A stretch of 64,000 nucleotides of DNA from assembly GCF_000024205.1 (NCBI RefSeq), contig NC_013216.1, positions 3,658,001-3,722,000 on the forward strand, read 5' to 3'. Position 1 is the first letter of the stretch, and each line of letters opens with the position of its first letter. The DNA is from Desulfofarcimen acetoxidans DSM 771 (GTDB lineage: Bacteria; Bacillota; Desulfotomaculia; Desulfotomaculales; Desulfofarciminaceae). Of the stretch, positions 1 through 8,745 are shown piece by piece. The notes below the pieces were generated by a model that was not told the DNA's origin, did no database searches, and saw only the letters and a list, made by a program, of their open reading frames with translations. The position numbers were made by a program, and so were the translations under genes.

Positions 1-34
1 TCTGTTTTTTTGTATAATACTTATAAATACTTTT

Positions 35-162
35 ATTAGTGATAATTCAAAACAAAAAACAGAAATCTTTCCAATTCATAGATCAGTTATTTTTATGGTT
101 GTAATTAATATTACTTATGCACCACTATTTTACAGATTTTAATTTTTATCTTGCAGAAGGTG
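35..162. repeat. Left end of an IS1634-like element (copy 1, inverted)
   Basis: This block is nearly identical to the reverse complement of about 3108-3237, which is the leader in front of the IS1634-like transposase starting at 3261. Identity begins near the ATTAGTGATAATTC string and stops at a GAAGGTGGG string, where the flanks diverge. The simplest reading is that a second copy of the same element lies just left of the window, transcribed leftward, and that its left end is here. The element itself is not visible, so this is inference from the shared block. Confidence 0.55.
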
Positions 163-194
163 GGAAGTATGAATGAGTGAATGGTATTTATTTA

Positions 195-344
195 ATGGTG
201 CCAAACCCCGGTAAAGATTTGGAAAGAATGATTTTCTCTTTTCAAATTTTTTCGAGCACACCTAATATTCAGCAGACTTTAACTTATACCCAGCCGGGCG
301 AGGATGATTTACAGAGGGCTGTGGAGGAGTTAAGCTGGGTATAA
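195..344 (+). pseudogene. C-terminal remnant of a tyrosine recombinase (integrase)
   Basis: A 49-codon open frame reads like the last segment of a phage-type integrase: a PNIQQTLTYTQ stretch corresponds to the region around the catalytic tyrosine, followed by a PGEDDLQRAVEEL tail typical of XerC/XerD-like proteins. The rest of the gene is absent, and the IS end at 35-162 abuts it upstream. A terminator-like hairpin follows at 383-404. It is probably the last trace of an integrated element. The family call rests only on this short tail. Confidence 0.45.
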
Positions 345-382
345 GAAACGATAGATTCTTAAGCACATGCGTTAAGAAACGA

Positions 383-404
383 AGGAGCCGTAAGGCTTCT
401 TTTT
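383..404 (+). terminator. Rho-independent terminator after the integrase remnant
   Basis: The hairpin GGAGCC-GTAA-GGCTTC (one G-U pair) is followed directly by five T residues on the plus strand, 40 bases after the stop of the integrase remnant. Confidence 0.5.
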
Positions 405-413
405 CCGTCTATA

Positions 414-452
414 GAAAAAAAGACCGAGCCTTTGTTGCTCGATCCGTTTTTA
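414..452 (-). terminator. Terminator of the hicAB operon (bidirectional)
   Basis: On the minus strand the arms GATCGAGC and GCTCGGTC (8 bp, one wobble) flank a 7-base loop and run into seven U residues. It lies just past the hicB stop. The opposite strand also has a T tract, so it may stop transcription from both sides. Confidence 0.65.
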
Positions 453-824
453 TTTAGGAGTATAGCCAACACCGCGAGATAACTGATAGTTTATATACTG
501 GTTAAGGCTAATATTTTCCTCTTTCGCTCTTTCAGCTAATATTCGATGAAGTGTTTTGGGTATACGAATTCTTAATTGGCCAGAATGTTCATCGGTTATT
601 GGTTCAGGTACAGGGCGGCCAAGTTCGCGGCATGTTTCAATCCAGGATTTTTTAGCATCTTCGATATTTGCAAGGGCTTCTACTGGTGTGTCGCCATCAG
701 ACATGCAGCCAGGAAGTAGCGGGATTTGAGCTAACCATCCTTCACCCTCATCTTCCGTGAGTTTTCGTAACTTTATATCATAATTGAGTTTGAGATAATA
801 TTCCATGTTTTTCAATTTACTCAT
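450..824 (-). CDS. hicB: HicB antitoxin
   Basis: The protein (124 aa) is the antitoxin of a type II HicAB pair. Residues about 15-60 form the HicB partial-RNase-H-like fold with the family pattern EGWLAQIPLLPGC followed by the DGDTPVEALANIEDA stretch. Residues about 84-120 look like a ribbon-helix-helix DNA-binding tail (RIRIPKTLHRILAERA). Known HicB proteins bind and silence HicA and repress the operon. The gene overlaps hicA by 8 bases. The start is uncertain: the ATG at 822-824 sits directly on a GAGG string, and a TTG at 810-812 has better spacing to it. Confidence 0.88.
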   Translation of the reverse strand: MSKLKNMEYYLKLNYDIKLRKLTEDEGEGWLAQIPLLPGCMSDGDTPVEALANIEDAKKSWIETCRELGRPVPEPITDEHSGQLRIRIPKTLHRILAERAKEENISLNQYINYQLSRGVGYTPK

Positions 825-1068
825 CCTCTTTTCTTAATTTTTCTATTGCGGCTATGGCGATTTTAACGTAAATGGCTTTAATTGGTTTATCTTTTGGGAC
901 TGTGACTATATCATCTATTTTATCGTGAAAGTAAGTGTAATGGCTGGAGCCTTTACTTGGTTGCCGCCGTTTAAAGTTATATTTTTTAAAAATTTTATCA
1001 AGCTCATCAAATTCTACATCTTTAGGATTACGAACTATTTTAGTGTATAGCTTGCTAAATTTAGTCAT
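817..1068 (-). CDS. hicA: HicA mRNA interferase toxin
   Basis: This is a small basic protein (83 aa from the chosen start) of the HicA family, which cleaves mRNA through a dsRBD-like fold with a catalytic histidine. The candidate residue is His43 in KGSSHYTYFH, after the KKYNFKRRQPSKGSSH pattern typical of HicA. I chose the ATG at 1066-1068 because AAGGCGGTGA sits 8 bases upstream. A GTG nine bases further upstream overlaps that ribosome site. It is the first gene of a two-gene operon with hicB, toxin first, as is usual for HicAB. Confidence 0.88.
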   Translation of the reverse strand: MTKFSKLYTKIVRNPKDVEFDELDKIFKKYNFKRRQPSKGSSHYTYFHDKIDDIVTVPKDKPIKAIYVKIAIAAIEKLRKEDE

Positions 1069-1126
1069 TAATGTCACCGCCTTAATGCTATGGTATCATA
1101 TGTGGAACCAATAATCAAGAAATTAT

Positions 1127-1201
1127 ACTGGCGTAGTTTAACGGTAAAACGAGTGACTTATAATCGCTTGATGCTGGGTTCAACTCCCGCAGCCAGTACC
1201 A
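1127..1201 (+). tRNA. tRNA-Ile (anticodon UAU), slightly degenerate
   Basis: The 75-base cloverleaf has acceptor arms ACTGGCG/AGCCAGT, a four-pair D stem GTTT/AAAC with GG in its loop, an anticodon stem AGTGA/TCGCT closing the loop CTTATAA, a five-base variable loop, a T loop TTCAACT, and an encoded CCA. The anticodon read from positions 34-36 is TAT, which decodes AUA. Most bacteria read AUA with a lysidine-modified CAU tRNA, so UAU is uncommon. Two mismatches, G-A at pair 7-66 and C-C at pair 49-65, lie at the acceptor/T-arm junction. They suggest decay or a mobile-element origin. Standard tRNA software would settle whether it is functional. Confidence 0.6.
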
Positions 1202-1719
1202 GACGCTCCTGCCACGCCTCTTGGCCAGACGGTCAATGAGTACCAGGGTAGGACTCAATGTCATCAGGTTATGCTACCAATATCTAACTAACCATATTAT
1301 GTATTTTTGTTTCACTGGCTTTGTGTAGAATGCGAAAGATAGTCAGAACAATAACTTTTGTAATTAAGGCAATAAAATGCCTGGGACTTGTATCCTAAGT
1401 TTTACAGTCCTTATATTCTTGATACACAACTATCCAATTTGAGATGATTTAGTCCTGTATTTCGCAAACTTAGATTAATATTCAGTAAAATATTAACTCA
1501 AGTGGCATTTACTTTGATTAAAGAAAATTATAAGTTGAATTAATCATCTAATGTATATTTAAAAAAGGACACAAATCTCTCGTTGTATTAAAATAATATC
1601 CATCTACAACCATATTGACGTATACAAAACAGATCATCCTTTTAGTACCAGAACAACCACCTTTTTAATAAAAATTGACATACTAAGAAGCTAAGACTAA
1701 CAAATCAACAATACACGAA
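1202..1719. other. Intergenic stretch without a recognisable gene
   Basis: This is AT-rich sequence between the tRNA and an IS-type transposase fragment. An imperfect hairpin (AATGAGT ... ACTCAAT) lies at about 1234-1258, just after the tRNA, and the octamer AGTACCAG of the tRNA 3' end recurs at about 1239. I see no open frame with a ribosome site. Confidence 0.5.
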
Positions 1720-3117
1720 CTAATTTATAGCATTTTGATCTAACCAAGTTTTATACCAGTCATCAATTGCCTGATCTAAAAGAACAAGTGTTTCTGAATT
1801 CAATTCATCAACAACTTTTATTGGATTAGGAAGACCTAATGTAGTCCAGAACCATTCAGCAAGTGAAGTATCATTGCCCAACGAGTAGGCAGTTAAATCC
1901 AACAGCTGAATTTTATTGCCTATCAGTAACATATCACCAAAAGACTCTTGAATCTTTTTTTCGGTAGTTTTAATTCCACCCTTTTCCTCAGCATACCACC
2001 GGAGAAAGGCTAAAACAAAATACGCGAGTGTCTTAGGAAACACATACGCTTCAATACGTTCGGGAAGTTGGAGAAATATTCTTTCTAAATCCAACAGGCC
2101 CTTTAAATCTTTAAAGTTTACCTCAATCTGATTACGCTCCCTGTATTTCTTAATAAGTTTATTTGCAGATACTCTGTCTGCGTCATAATTTGTCAGCAGA
2201 GCGAATATACCATCAAGTTTTTCTTCATGAGCAAGTGCCACTTCATCCCAAGTCCAGTTCATAATAACTGAATTATGCTCATTTGTTGAAAACACAACAT
2301 TAACAAATGATTTTATCTGTTTATAGCCATTCAACAAGGTTCTTAAGCTATTTTCACAAGCTTCTACCGTTTTTAGGCTACGTAGATTAATTTTCTTTTG
2401 AAATCCTTGTAACGCCATATCAAGTTTTTTGCGATTGGCTTCTCGTCCGGTTTTTTCATTAACTGCTCGTTCTTCATGGCGAAATATAACGCAACGCACA
2501 GGTATTTCTACATGCCGGATCGAGCCGTTTGGACGTCTTTTTTGACCGGGATCTAATTCAGGCTTAATTTCTTCCTTCAGTACCCACGTAGTTTCATATG
2601 CAGTCAACGAAGGTGGTATCTTATCACGAATTTCTTTGGCAGAGCGGTATTCAATCAGTTGCCATGAGTTTGATTCCCAAATACTAAACACCAAGTTTTT
2701 AAAATGCTTTCCGGCTAATCCTGTTTTTAATGGGGAAATCCAGTAACATGGTCTTTTATCCCATTGATTTTGTAAAAATAAAATGTTACTGAGGGTTGGG
2801 AAAGCCCGGTCCATAATCAACTCAATAGATCCCGGCGGGGCTACCCGATCTATTGCTTTAAAAGCATTTGGTAGTGTGTGACCATCAAAGGTATTACCCG
2901 GCCACAATTCGGACTTAATAGGAATACGCGAACCGGCTGCAGCAGTCAAACTTGCAATCAGCTGGCTGAATGAATTTCTACCACGACCGGGAACAACCTT
3001 TGGAGCCTTAGTAAATTCGCCATCTAACTCTAACAACGAGGTATCAAGGAAAAAACGATCCAGAGGCACACCAAACTTTTTAGATACGTGTATGGTTAGA
3101 AGACCCACCTTCCGCAA
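1720..3117 (-). pseudogene. IS1634-like transposase, N-terminus missing
   Basis: The frame encodes 465 residues resembling the catalytic and C-terminal parts of IS1634/IS4-type DDE transposases. The segment SKKFGVPLDRFFLDTS near its beginning aligns with SKKFGVPLNTFYNDTS at about residue 157 of the related protein encoded at 3261. About 150 N-terminal residues are therefore missing, and the apparent TTG start lies inside the leader block of the neighbouring element. Later features include ELIMDRAF and the RNQIEVNFKDLKGLLDLE region that holds the final acidic residue of such enzymes. It is most likely a gene cut by insertion of the element whose left end is at about 3108. Confidence 0.75.
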
Positions 3118-3260
3118 GATAAAAATTTAAACCTGTAAAATAGTGGAGCATAAGTAATATTAATTACAACCATAAAAAAAATTGATCCATAAACTGGAAG
3201 GATCTCTGTTTTTTGTGTCGAATTATCACTAATAAGAATAAATATTAGTGAGGGATCGTC

Positions 3261-4055
3261 ATGGACTTACAACCTATTTTAGAACAACTAGCTAAATTAC
3301 CCCCCGAAATATTGATGAAGATAATGCCCGAATTAAAAGTAGAAGTTCCGAAGGCAGATCCCTCAGGTGCAGTACTTATCGGTGTCTTTTTAGCAAGAAG
3401 CCTGGGCATCGGTAAAATAATTGACAACTTTATAGGCGAAGAATATGTTACTTATGAACATCTACGTGAAGACAGAGCCAACGGTTCTAAATATCGGGTA
3501 AGTACTGGTTTGGCATGTGAAATAATGGTTGGCGACATGCTGGGCAGAAATAAAGATCTCACCCGTTTATATAAATTTGAAGAAGCTTGTAAAAACTGGC
3601 AGGTCGAAACAATACTCGGTATACCGTCCGAAAAATTTAATGATGACAAAATGGGTAGAGCCCTTGACGCTATAAACTCAAATGCAAAATATATGGCTAA
3701 TGTATTGCAGGATATTGTTTTATCAGCATCCAAGAAATTTGGAGTTCCACTTAACACTTTTTACAATGACACATCCTCCATTCCAGTCTCTGGTGTTATG
3801 GAGGATAACGATAAAGTTCAATACGGGTATGGTGGTCTAACGGGTTTAAAACAATTAATCCTTAATCTTACGATAGCCTCTGGTGCATCTTTGCCGGTAA
3901 CATCATCAATTGATTCCGGTAATGTTCAAGGCGGTACGACTTTTGAGCGTTCATTCGAGAAGGTTAAAGAGATTACCGATGACCAAGAATTTGAGATGAT
4001 TATTGATCGTGGTATCCTAACCCAAGATAATATGCATTTGATGCTTACTATATAG
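3261..4055 (+). pseudogene. IS1634-like transposase, C-terminus missing
   Basis: The frame encodes 264 residues of the N-terminal half of an IS1634-like transposase (DUF4277-like region, then the first part of the DDE domain). Recognisable stretches are SLGIGKIIDNFIGEEY, TGLACEIMVGDMLGR, IPSEKFNDDKMGRALDA and the FYNDTSS and IIDRG catalytic blocks. It has a good ribosome site (GAGGG) and stops abruptly five codons after QDNMH, exactly where the IS630-like element begins. It is head-to-head with the related fragment at 1720-3117. Confidence 0.75.
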
Positions 4056-4082
4056 AACAGAAATAATAAATATCGTTATAAA

Positions 4083-4586
4083 TTAAACGCAAAGTCTCTT
4101 TTTCACATCTTCCGAACAGCATTTGATTTCCTCTAAAAACGAGTCAACAGATTTTTGAATTTCTGAAGCATTTTTATGAAAGCGATTATAAATAGCTGTA
4201 TTTTTTAACCATTTCCATAACTCTTCTATGCAATTCAGATTGGGTGAGTAGGGTTGAATAAATTTCAAAAACAGATGATCCTTATGCTCGTCTAAAAAGT
4301 CTTTAAGTAATTTTGCATGATGAACTCTTGCATTATCAAGAACAATGTAAATTTTAGAAATGTCATCTTTTAAAAAATGTGATACCAATTTTTTAAGAAA
4401 ATCTTTGAATTTTTCTGCATCGATTTTGTCATAATTTACACAAAAAACTTTACCCGTATAGTAGTTTAAAGCACCGTATAATGTAACTTTTGCATGGTGT
4501 CCATAGGTCTTAATCTTTTTTTGCTCACCTTTTGGGAACCATGCTCGTTGTAAACCTTGATAATCCCTAATGTGAGATGCATCCAC
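4083..4586 (-). CDS. IS630-like transposase, DDE part (orfB)
   Basis: The frame encodes the catalytic half of an IS630-family transposase. The three acidic blocks are visible: the aspartate in VDASHIRD (the codon given here as the GTG start), DNARVHHAK in the middle, and the glutamate in SPNLNCIEELWKWLK. IS630 enzymes cut and paste at TA dinucleotides. The reading frame is not preceded by its own ribosome site. The sequence between the two frames, read as ECEILLYVDASH, continues the protein of the upstream frame, so this is the second half of a frameshifted or slippage-expressed gene. Confidence 0.8.
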   Translation of the reverse strand: MDASHIRDYQGLQRAWFPKGEQKKIKTYGHHAKVTLYGALNYYTGKVFCVNYDKIDAEKFKDFLKKLVSHFLKDDISKIYIVLDNARVHHAKLLKDFLDEHKDHLFLKFIQPYSPNLNCIEELWKWLKNTAIYNRFHKNASEIQKSVDSFLEEIKCCSEDVKKRLCV

Positions 4587-4605
4587 ATATAGGAGTATTT
4601 CACAT

Positions 4606-5154
4606 TCAGTGAGATTTTTTTAACTCTTCCAGCTCATCTTGAAAAGCTTTTTGTTTTTCCGGATCAGCTTTGGCTAATACATAAGTGGGACGATTATAAC
4701 GAAAATCCATCTTAAGAAGCATGCGCCAAACACCATCTGATGTATATTTAACGCCGTATGTATCATAAATGTAAGCAGCGAGGGTTTTACAATTCCAAGT
4801 AGTATGGGTACTAAAACCAACCTCTGATGGTGATTGTTTCAGTACCTCTTTGACCTCTTCTTTTTGTTCATTGGTTAGCCTTGGCGGTCTTCCCGGCTTT
4901 TTTGATACATGAAGCAGTTTTTTAACTCCACCTTCATTAAAGTAAGCAACGTATTTTCTTATGGTTTGTTCACTTATATCAAGATATTCGGCAATCTGCT
5001 TTGCTTGTCTCCCTTTCATGACAAGAATAACAGCTTGAACTCTGCATCTTAGTTTATATGGTGTTTCTCTTTTTATCTTATTCAAATCCTCAATGGTTAA
5101 ATTTTGTGGATTGTTTAAATGCAATTTCCTCATGGTAATAATACCCCTCCCCAC
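4606..5154 (-). CDS. IS630-like transposase, helix-turn-helix part (orfA)
   Basis: The frame encodes 182 residues with an N-terminal winged helix-turn-helix (QAKQIAEYLDISEQTIRKYVAYF), a KKPGRPPRLTNEQ linker and a second helix-turn-helix. This is the DNA-binding half of IS630 transposases. It ends in EELEELKKSH, where the coding strand has seven consecutive A residues. Changing frame at that A7 run continues directly into the catalytic half at 4083-4586. Either transcriptional slippage at A7 makes the full enzyme or a single-base change has killed it. Confidence 0.8.
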   Translation of the reverse strand: MGRGIITMRKLHLNNPQNLTIEDLNKIKRETPYKLRCRVQAVILVMKGRQAKQIAEYLDISEQTIRKYVAYFNEGGVKKLLHVSKKPGRPPRLTNEQKEEVKEVLKQSPSEVGFSTHTTWNCKTLAAYIYDTYGVKYTSDGVWRMLLKMDFRYNRPTYVLAKADPEKQKAFQDELEELKKSH

Positions 5155-5361
5155 ACTTGATTCTATTTTACAGGATAGGAGTAAAAATTACCATTACTTT
5201 ATTAATCACTTCTATTTAGAAGGAGGACACTTATTCGAATTTAACGGTTTGAACAAGCTGTTTTAATATCCGTTACAATAAAAGATAATGTTATAACCTA
5301 AGCCTAGTTACATAATTTACCATACCGCATTATACAAAGATCTGCGGGTTGTGGCTAACTC

Positions 5362-5450
5362 ATGTAGTCCCAAATAAATTTTAGGGTTTATAAGCCCAGT
5401 AATATCAAGTATTGGCAGGTTATCTAGTATGGATTGGGACTACATTTTTT
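5362..5450 (+). terminator. Long hairpin with T-tract, possible structured RNA
   Basis: A perfect 12-bp inverted repeat, ATGTAGTCCCAA and TTGGGACTACAT, encloses 60 bases and is followed by six T residues. Inside are two further possible stems (GGG..CCC at about 5393-5397, CCAGTA/TATTGG near 5396-5415), so a branched fold is possible. It lies about 210 bases before the secreted protein at 5662. It may be a terminator with a long loop or a small structured RNA. I do not recognise a known class. Confidence 0.4.
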
Positions 5451-5475
5451 AAGAATATCCCTTGAGACCCTGATA

Positions 5476-5525
5476 TTCATGGCGTTAGAAATAAATTACG
5501 CCAAACTCGGGTTATAATTTATTTT
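5476..5525. repeat. Inverted repeats upstream of the NHL protein gene
   Basis: GGCGT and ACGCC form a small hairpin with a 12-base loop, and AAATAAATTA and TAATTTATTT form an overlapping 10-base inverted repeat. The two pairings exclude each other. Function is unknown. They lie in the 500-base gap between the IS630-like element and the gene at 5662. Confidence 0.3.
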
Positions 5526-5661
5526 AATTAACAAAGTAACCACTGTAAATACTGATGAAATATAGTGATATTTTTTTAATAAAATTGCTTATTTTATTAC
5601 TAGGGTTAATAGCCAAATTTTTATTAATAAATAAAAGAAAAGAAAGGTGAAAAAACCAAGG

Positions 5662-7005
5662 ATGAAAAAAGTAATTATTTTCGCGATAGCCTTTATCCTA
5701 GCTATTATTGTAGTATTTCCAGCCCTATCTGACCCGATGTACCACTACTTCCAAGATGATATCAAAATTATATCCGTCGTCTTCAAAATCAATACCCCTT
5801 TTTATACAGTTAACAATCCCCCAGGTGCCCCAATGGATGTATCACCGTTTTTGCATAACGACAGGATTTATGTACCTGTAAGGTTCCTTAGCAACGCCTT
5901 CGGTATAACTACTGGCAACATTACCTGGGACGACTCGACTCAAACAGTAACCATAAAAGATTCTGATACCATACTGCAAATGACAATAGGGCAAGATCAA
6001 GTCACTATTAACGGAAAGATTATGCAAATTAATGTAAGCCCTTTATTAATTCAGAATAGAGTTTTTCTCCCTGCTAGGTATATTGCCGAAGGTTTGGGCT
6101 ATCAAGTTGCATGGGACAACAAGAACCAAGCAGTCATTTGTTGGCCGCAAGGACAGCAACGAACCGACGTTAGTGGTGCTATTAATTGGTTAAATGGGCA
6201 ATCCCATCAGCCGATGAACCCTTCAACGCAGCTATTAACGGCTAGTGACAGCACTTGGGTAGATATTACTGGTAATGTAAATTTTAGTGGACTTGAGGAC
6301 ATAGCGGTGGACAGCTCCGGCAATGTTTATGTGGCAGATACAGGTAAAAGGAAAATTAAAAAACTGGTTAACGGCACTTGGACGGATATCATCTGCAATT
6401 TTGATTCTGACATTCCTGTTAAAGTGGCTATTGACAGTTCCGGGAATTTGTACGTGGTAGGTGTTAGGACAATCGAAAAATTTGTGAATGGCACATGGAT
6501 AGACATCACTGGCAATGGAGATTTTAAAATGCCTCATGGTTTGGCTGTGGACAGTTCCGGAAATGTGTATGTTGCAGATACATGGCATAGCAAAATCAAA
6601 AAACTGGCGAACGGCGGCAATGCCTGGGTGGACATCACCATCAATTTTGACGGGGAACCTTATGGAGTAGCTGTGGACGGTTCTGGAAATGTGTATGTTG
6701 CTGATCTAAATAATAACAAAATCAAAAAGCTAGTGAATGGCACCTGGACGGATATTACTGGCAACGCATGGCTAATATATCCTGATAGTTTGGCGGTGGA
6801 TAATTCCGGCAATGTGTATGTTATAACCAATAGATTTATTGGTGGCGTATTGTATCCTAGGATCGGAAAGCTAATGAATGGTATTTTGACTGACATTACC
6901 GGTAACGAAGGTTCTGAACGGCCTAGTGGCATAGCAATTGACAGTTACGGTAATATTTATGTATCAAATGCAGGTAGTAAAACGATTAAAAAGCTACTCA
7001 GATAG
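5662..7005 (+). CDS. Secreted copper-amine-oxidase-N-like / NHL-repeat protein
   Basis: The 447-residue protein begins with a hydrophobic export segment (about residues 3-22). Two copies of a copper amine oxidase N-terminal-like unit follow (about 45-165; RIYVPVRFLSNAFG and RVFLPARYIAEGLG are the hallmark strings), a stalk or wall-associated fold common in Firmicutes surface proteins. Residues about 180-447 form six NHL-type beta-propeller blades with the pattern VDSSGNVYVAD, each followed by KIKKLVNGTWTDI-like strings. I chose the ATG at 5662 because AGAAAGGTG lies about 11 bases upstream. A GTG at 5647 is part of that site. Its ligand is unknown, and no operon partner is adjacent. Confidence 0.75.
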   Translation: MKKVIIFAIAFILAIIVVFPALSDPMYHYFQDDIKIISVVFKINTPFYTVNNPPGAPMDVSPFLHNDRIYVPVRFLSNAFGITTGNITWDDSTQTVTIKDSDTILQMTIGQDQVTINGKIMQINVSPLLIQNRVFLPARYIAEGLGYQVAWDNKNQAVICWPQGQQRTDVSGAINWLNGQSHQPMNPSTQLLTASDSTWVDITGNVNFSGLEDIAVDSSGNVYVADTGKRKIKKLVNGTWTDIICNFDSDIPVKVAIDSSGNLYVVGVRTIEKFVNGTWIDITGNGDFKMPHGLAVDSSGNVYVADTWHSKIKKLANGGNAWVDITINFDGEPYGVAVDGSGNVYVADLNNNKIKKLVNGTWTDITGNAWLIYPDSLAVDNSGNVYVITNRFIGGVLYPRIGKLMNGILTDITGNEGSERPSGIAIDSYGNIYVSNAGSKTIKKLLR

Positions 7006-7081
7006 ATGCTGCCTATACATTTATAGAGTGTCAAGCAATGTTGTGCTTGGTAATTAGCTAAAGATGAGGGCTACACGAACT

Positions 7082-8182
7082 AGACTGTTTCAAAAATAAT
7101 CTTTTTTTGATTTACATTAATAATTTCAACTATCTCATTGGTATTAATAGGTAAAACTACAGTATTTGGTGGTTGTTTCTATCGAAAGATCATCAAACAA
7201 TTTAATTAAACAGCATAATGAAGCATACACAATACTATTCTTCCATATAATTCCTAACGAATAGACGCACTTATCCCTATACAACTATCGCAGGATTTTT
7301 TTAGCTAAAGAAAGTATTGCTTTGATATTATGTAAGGCCATATGGAGTTGCAACTTGAATCTATTTTTTTCAAGTCCATTATATTTACCCTTTCTGGCTC
7401 CATTTTTAGTAACACAATAAATTATTCTCTCAATCCGACTACGGAAACGATACTCCTCTTTAAACTCTGCTGTTTGTTGTTATTTACGTGCCTTTTGCAA
7501 TGATGCTTCATGCGGATGTATTCTTACTGTCCTGCCATCTTTGCTTTTGGTGCATTGATTTCTTAGATCGCAATTTTGATACTGTTTTTGGGGAAATTTA
7601 CAGCATACTTCCTTTTCTCCCAGTTCCCTATCTATTTCAAGTCGAAATCCGGCGGGGCATTCTATAAATTTGTTATCCAGATCAATGATGAATTTGTCTT
7701 TATTAAAACATCCATTTACATTGGTTGACGGAGGTACTTAGTGGTTTTTTTATTGTTAAGGTAATCATCACGATTGAGTTTTTGTCTTATATCTTCAATA
7801 AAGCCCTCAACGTCAGCCTGGCGTAATACCCGGGCTGTGGCTTTACGGATCACGGTAAAGGTACTTTGACGGGCGTCCCCTATTACTGGAATATAGATGG
7901 GCAAAGTCATCGTCTGGCAGGTTTTCTTCTGCCCATTAACGTACTTTATGCCAAAATGAATTTTGGGGTATTCGTTTATACCATTCATCTGTATCAGAAA
8001 AGTTAATTTGGTTTGTTAGTTTACCCATCATGGCTAAATACCCCCGCATACGGTTATTTATTTTAATTATACCATATTTACTCGTATTTTTGGGGATTTT
8101 CTTTGGATCTTATTAATTGGGTTAGAGCCTGCTTTGCAATATCTATACATTATGTTAGAGAAATTGATTTTTAAAACAGTCT
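7082..8182. mobile_element. Dead IS1182-like insertion sequence with both inverted repeats
   Basis: The ends match as a 16-base inverted repeat with one mismatch: AGACTGTTTCAAAAAT at 7082 and, read inward from 8182, AGACTGTTTTAAAAAT. AGACTGT..AAAA termini are common in IS1182-type elements. The element is about 1.1 kb, shorter than intact members, because its transposase gene has an internal deletion. It lies beside the truncated subtilase-like fragment at 8229 and may have removed the rest of that gene. Confidence 0.75.
7285..8031 (-). pseudogene. IS1182-family transposase, degenerate
   Basis: Three reading frames must be joined. The first frame begins MMGKLTNQINFSD and runs through YKRIPQNSFWHKVR, a stop, then EENLPDDDFAHLYSS, the standard IS1182 N-terminus. 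The next frame (7716-7988) contributes a middle segment ending KKTTKYLR. The third contains FIIDLDNKFIECPAGF, the cysteine cluster NCDLRNQCTKSKDG, RIHPHEASLQKARK, an in-frame TAA, then EFKEEYRFRSRIER and GLEKNRFKLQLHMAL to the end. Large parts of the catalytic domain are missing. The 90-codon open frame at 7716 should not be annotated as a separate gene. Confidence 0.8.
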
Positions 8183-8228
8183 CCTGATATGGAATGAACT
8201 TGTCAAGAATCCCAATAAATTCTATAAA

Positions 8229-8742
8229 CTATTCACTATCCCTAATATGTGGCCATTCCTCAGATAATAACGGCAATAAAATGCGTTCAATTCGCCACGC
8301 TTTTCCCTGCACAATTTCCCATAAAACAGCCACCTTATCCTGACCCTTCAAAGCAAACTTGTCGATCTTTGCTGCCAGTTCACTTAAGATTACGTCAACA
8401 GAAGCACCGATAATATAACCGTCCTCATGCTCCCCAATAACCTCTATTCCCATATTTTCTCGGCTCATCAAGCGGAAGCCCCAAAGGATCAATTTTCAAA
8501 AAAATTGACACGGCCTCAGGTATTTCAGGTAGTCCCTCCTGCTGTCTCATAGCCGTTGTTTCCTGCCATTCATCTCGAAGAGATGCAACTGATCTTCTTA
8601 AAAAATTGGCATGCCCAGCACAATTCTTCTTGTTTTGAGCTGTTACAGGCTTATTTTCAAATTTTCTCTTTGGTGGCTTTTTACGCGGAACATCTTTAAC
8701 CAAGATTAAATTAATATGTGAAAAGGGATTCACTTCTGCCAA
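8229..8742 (-). pseudogene. N-terminal fragment of a subtilase (S8)-family peptidase, frameshifted
   Basis: Two overlapping frames (8425-8742, then 8229-8492) join after FLKIDPLG into one product of about 170 residues. The pattern KPPKRKFENKPVTAQNK, then LRDEWQ, GLPEIPEA, LKIDP and MGIEVIGEHEDGYIIGASVD resembles the non-catalytic N-terminus of large bacterial S8 peptidases encoded next to an AAA ATPase. No Asp/His/Ser protease domain remains. The frame starts at a TTG overlapping the end of the ATPase remnant at 8746-8825, which supports the pair. The family call is from memory of such proteins and is not certain. Confidence 0.45.
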
Positions 8743-8745
8743 TTA

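Larger units (their letters stand above)
3108..5220. mobile_element. Nested insertion sequences: IS1634-like element carrying an IS630-like element
   Basis: The plus-strand IS1634-like unit begins near 3108, judging from the leader block shared with 35-162. It is interrupted after 4050 by a minus-strand IS630-like unit that runs to about 5215. The junction near 4050 has a TATATA string, which fits the TA target preference of IS630 elements. Imperfect related termini (AACAGAAAT...AATAAA at the left, AATAGAAGT...AATAAA read inward from the right) are visible but contain an indel, so the exact ends are uncertain. The remaining half of the outer transposase was not recognised to the right. Confidence 0.5.

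Noticed and set aside
1202-1260. An attachment-site direct repeat (AGTACCAG) after the tRNA
   Set aside because: Eight bases are too few to support an att site, and the recombinase remnant is on the other side of the hicAB genes.
5362-5450. Ends of an IS200/IS605-type element
   Set aside because: No transposase of that family is nearby and the stem is a single perfect inverted repeat rather than two subterminal hairpins.
7716-7988. A 90-codon hypothetical gene
   Set aside because: The flanking frames show it is the out-of-frame middle of a degenerate IS1182 transposase bounded by both inverted repeats.
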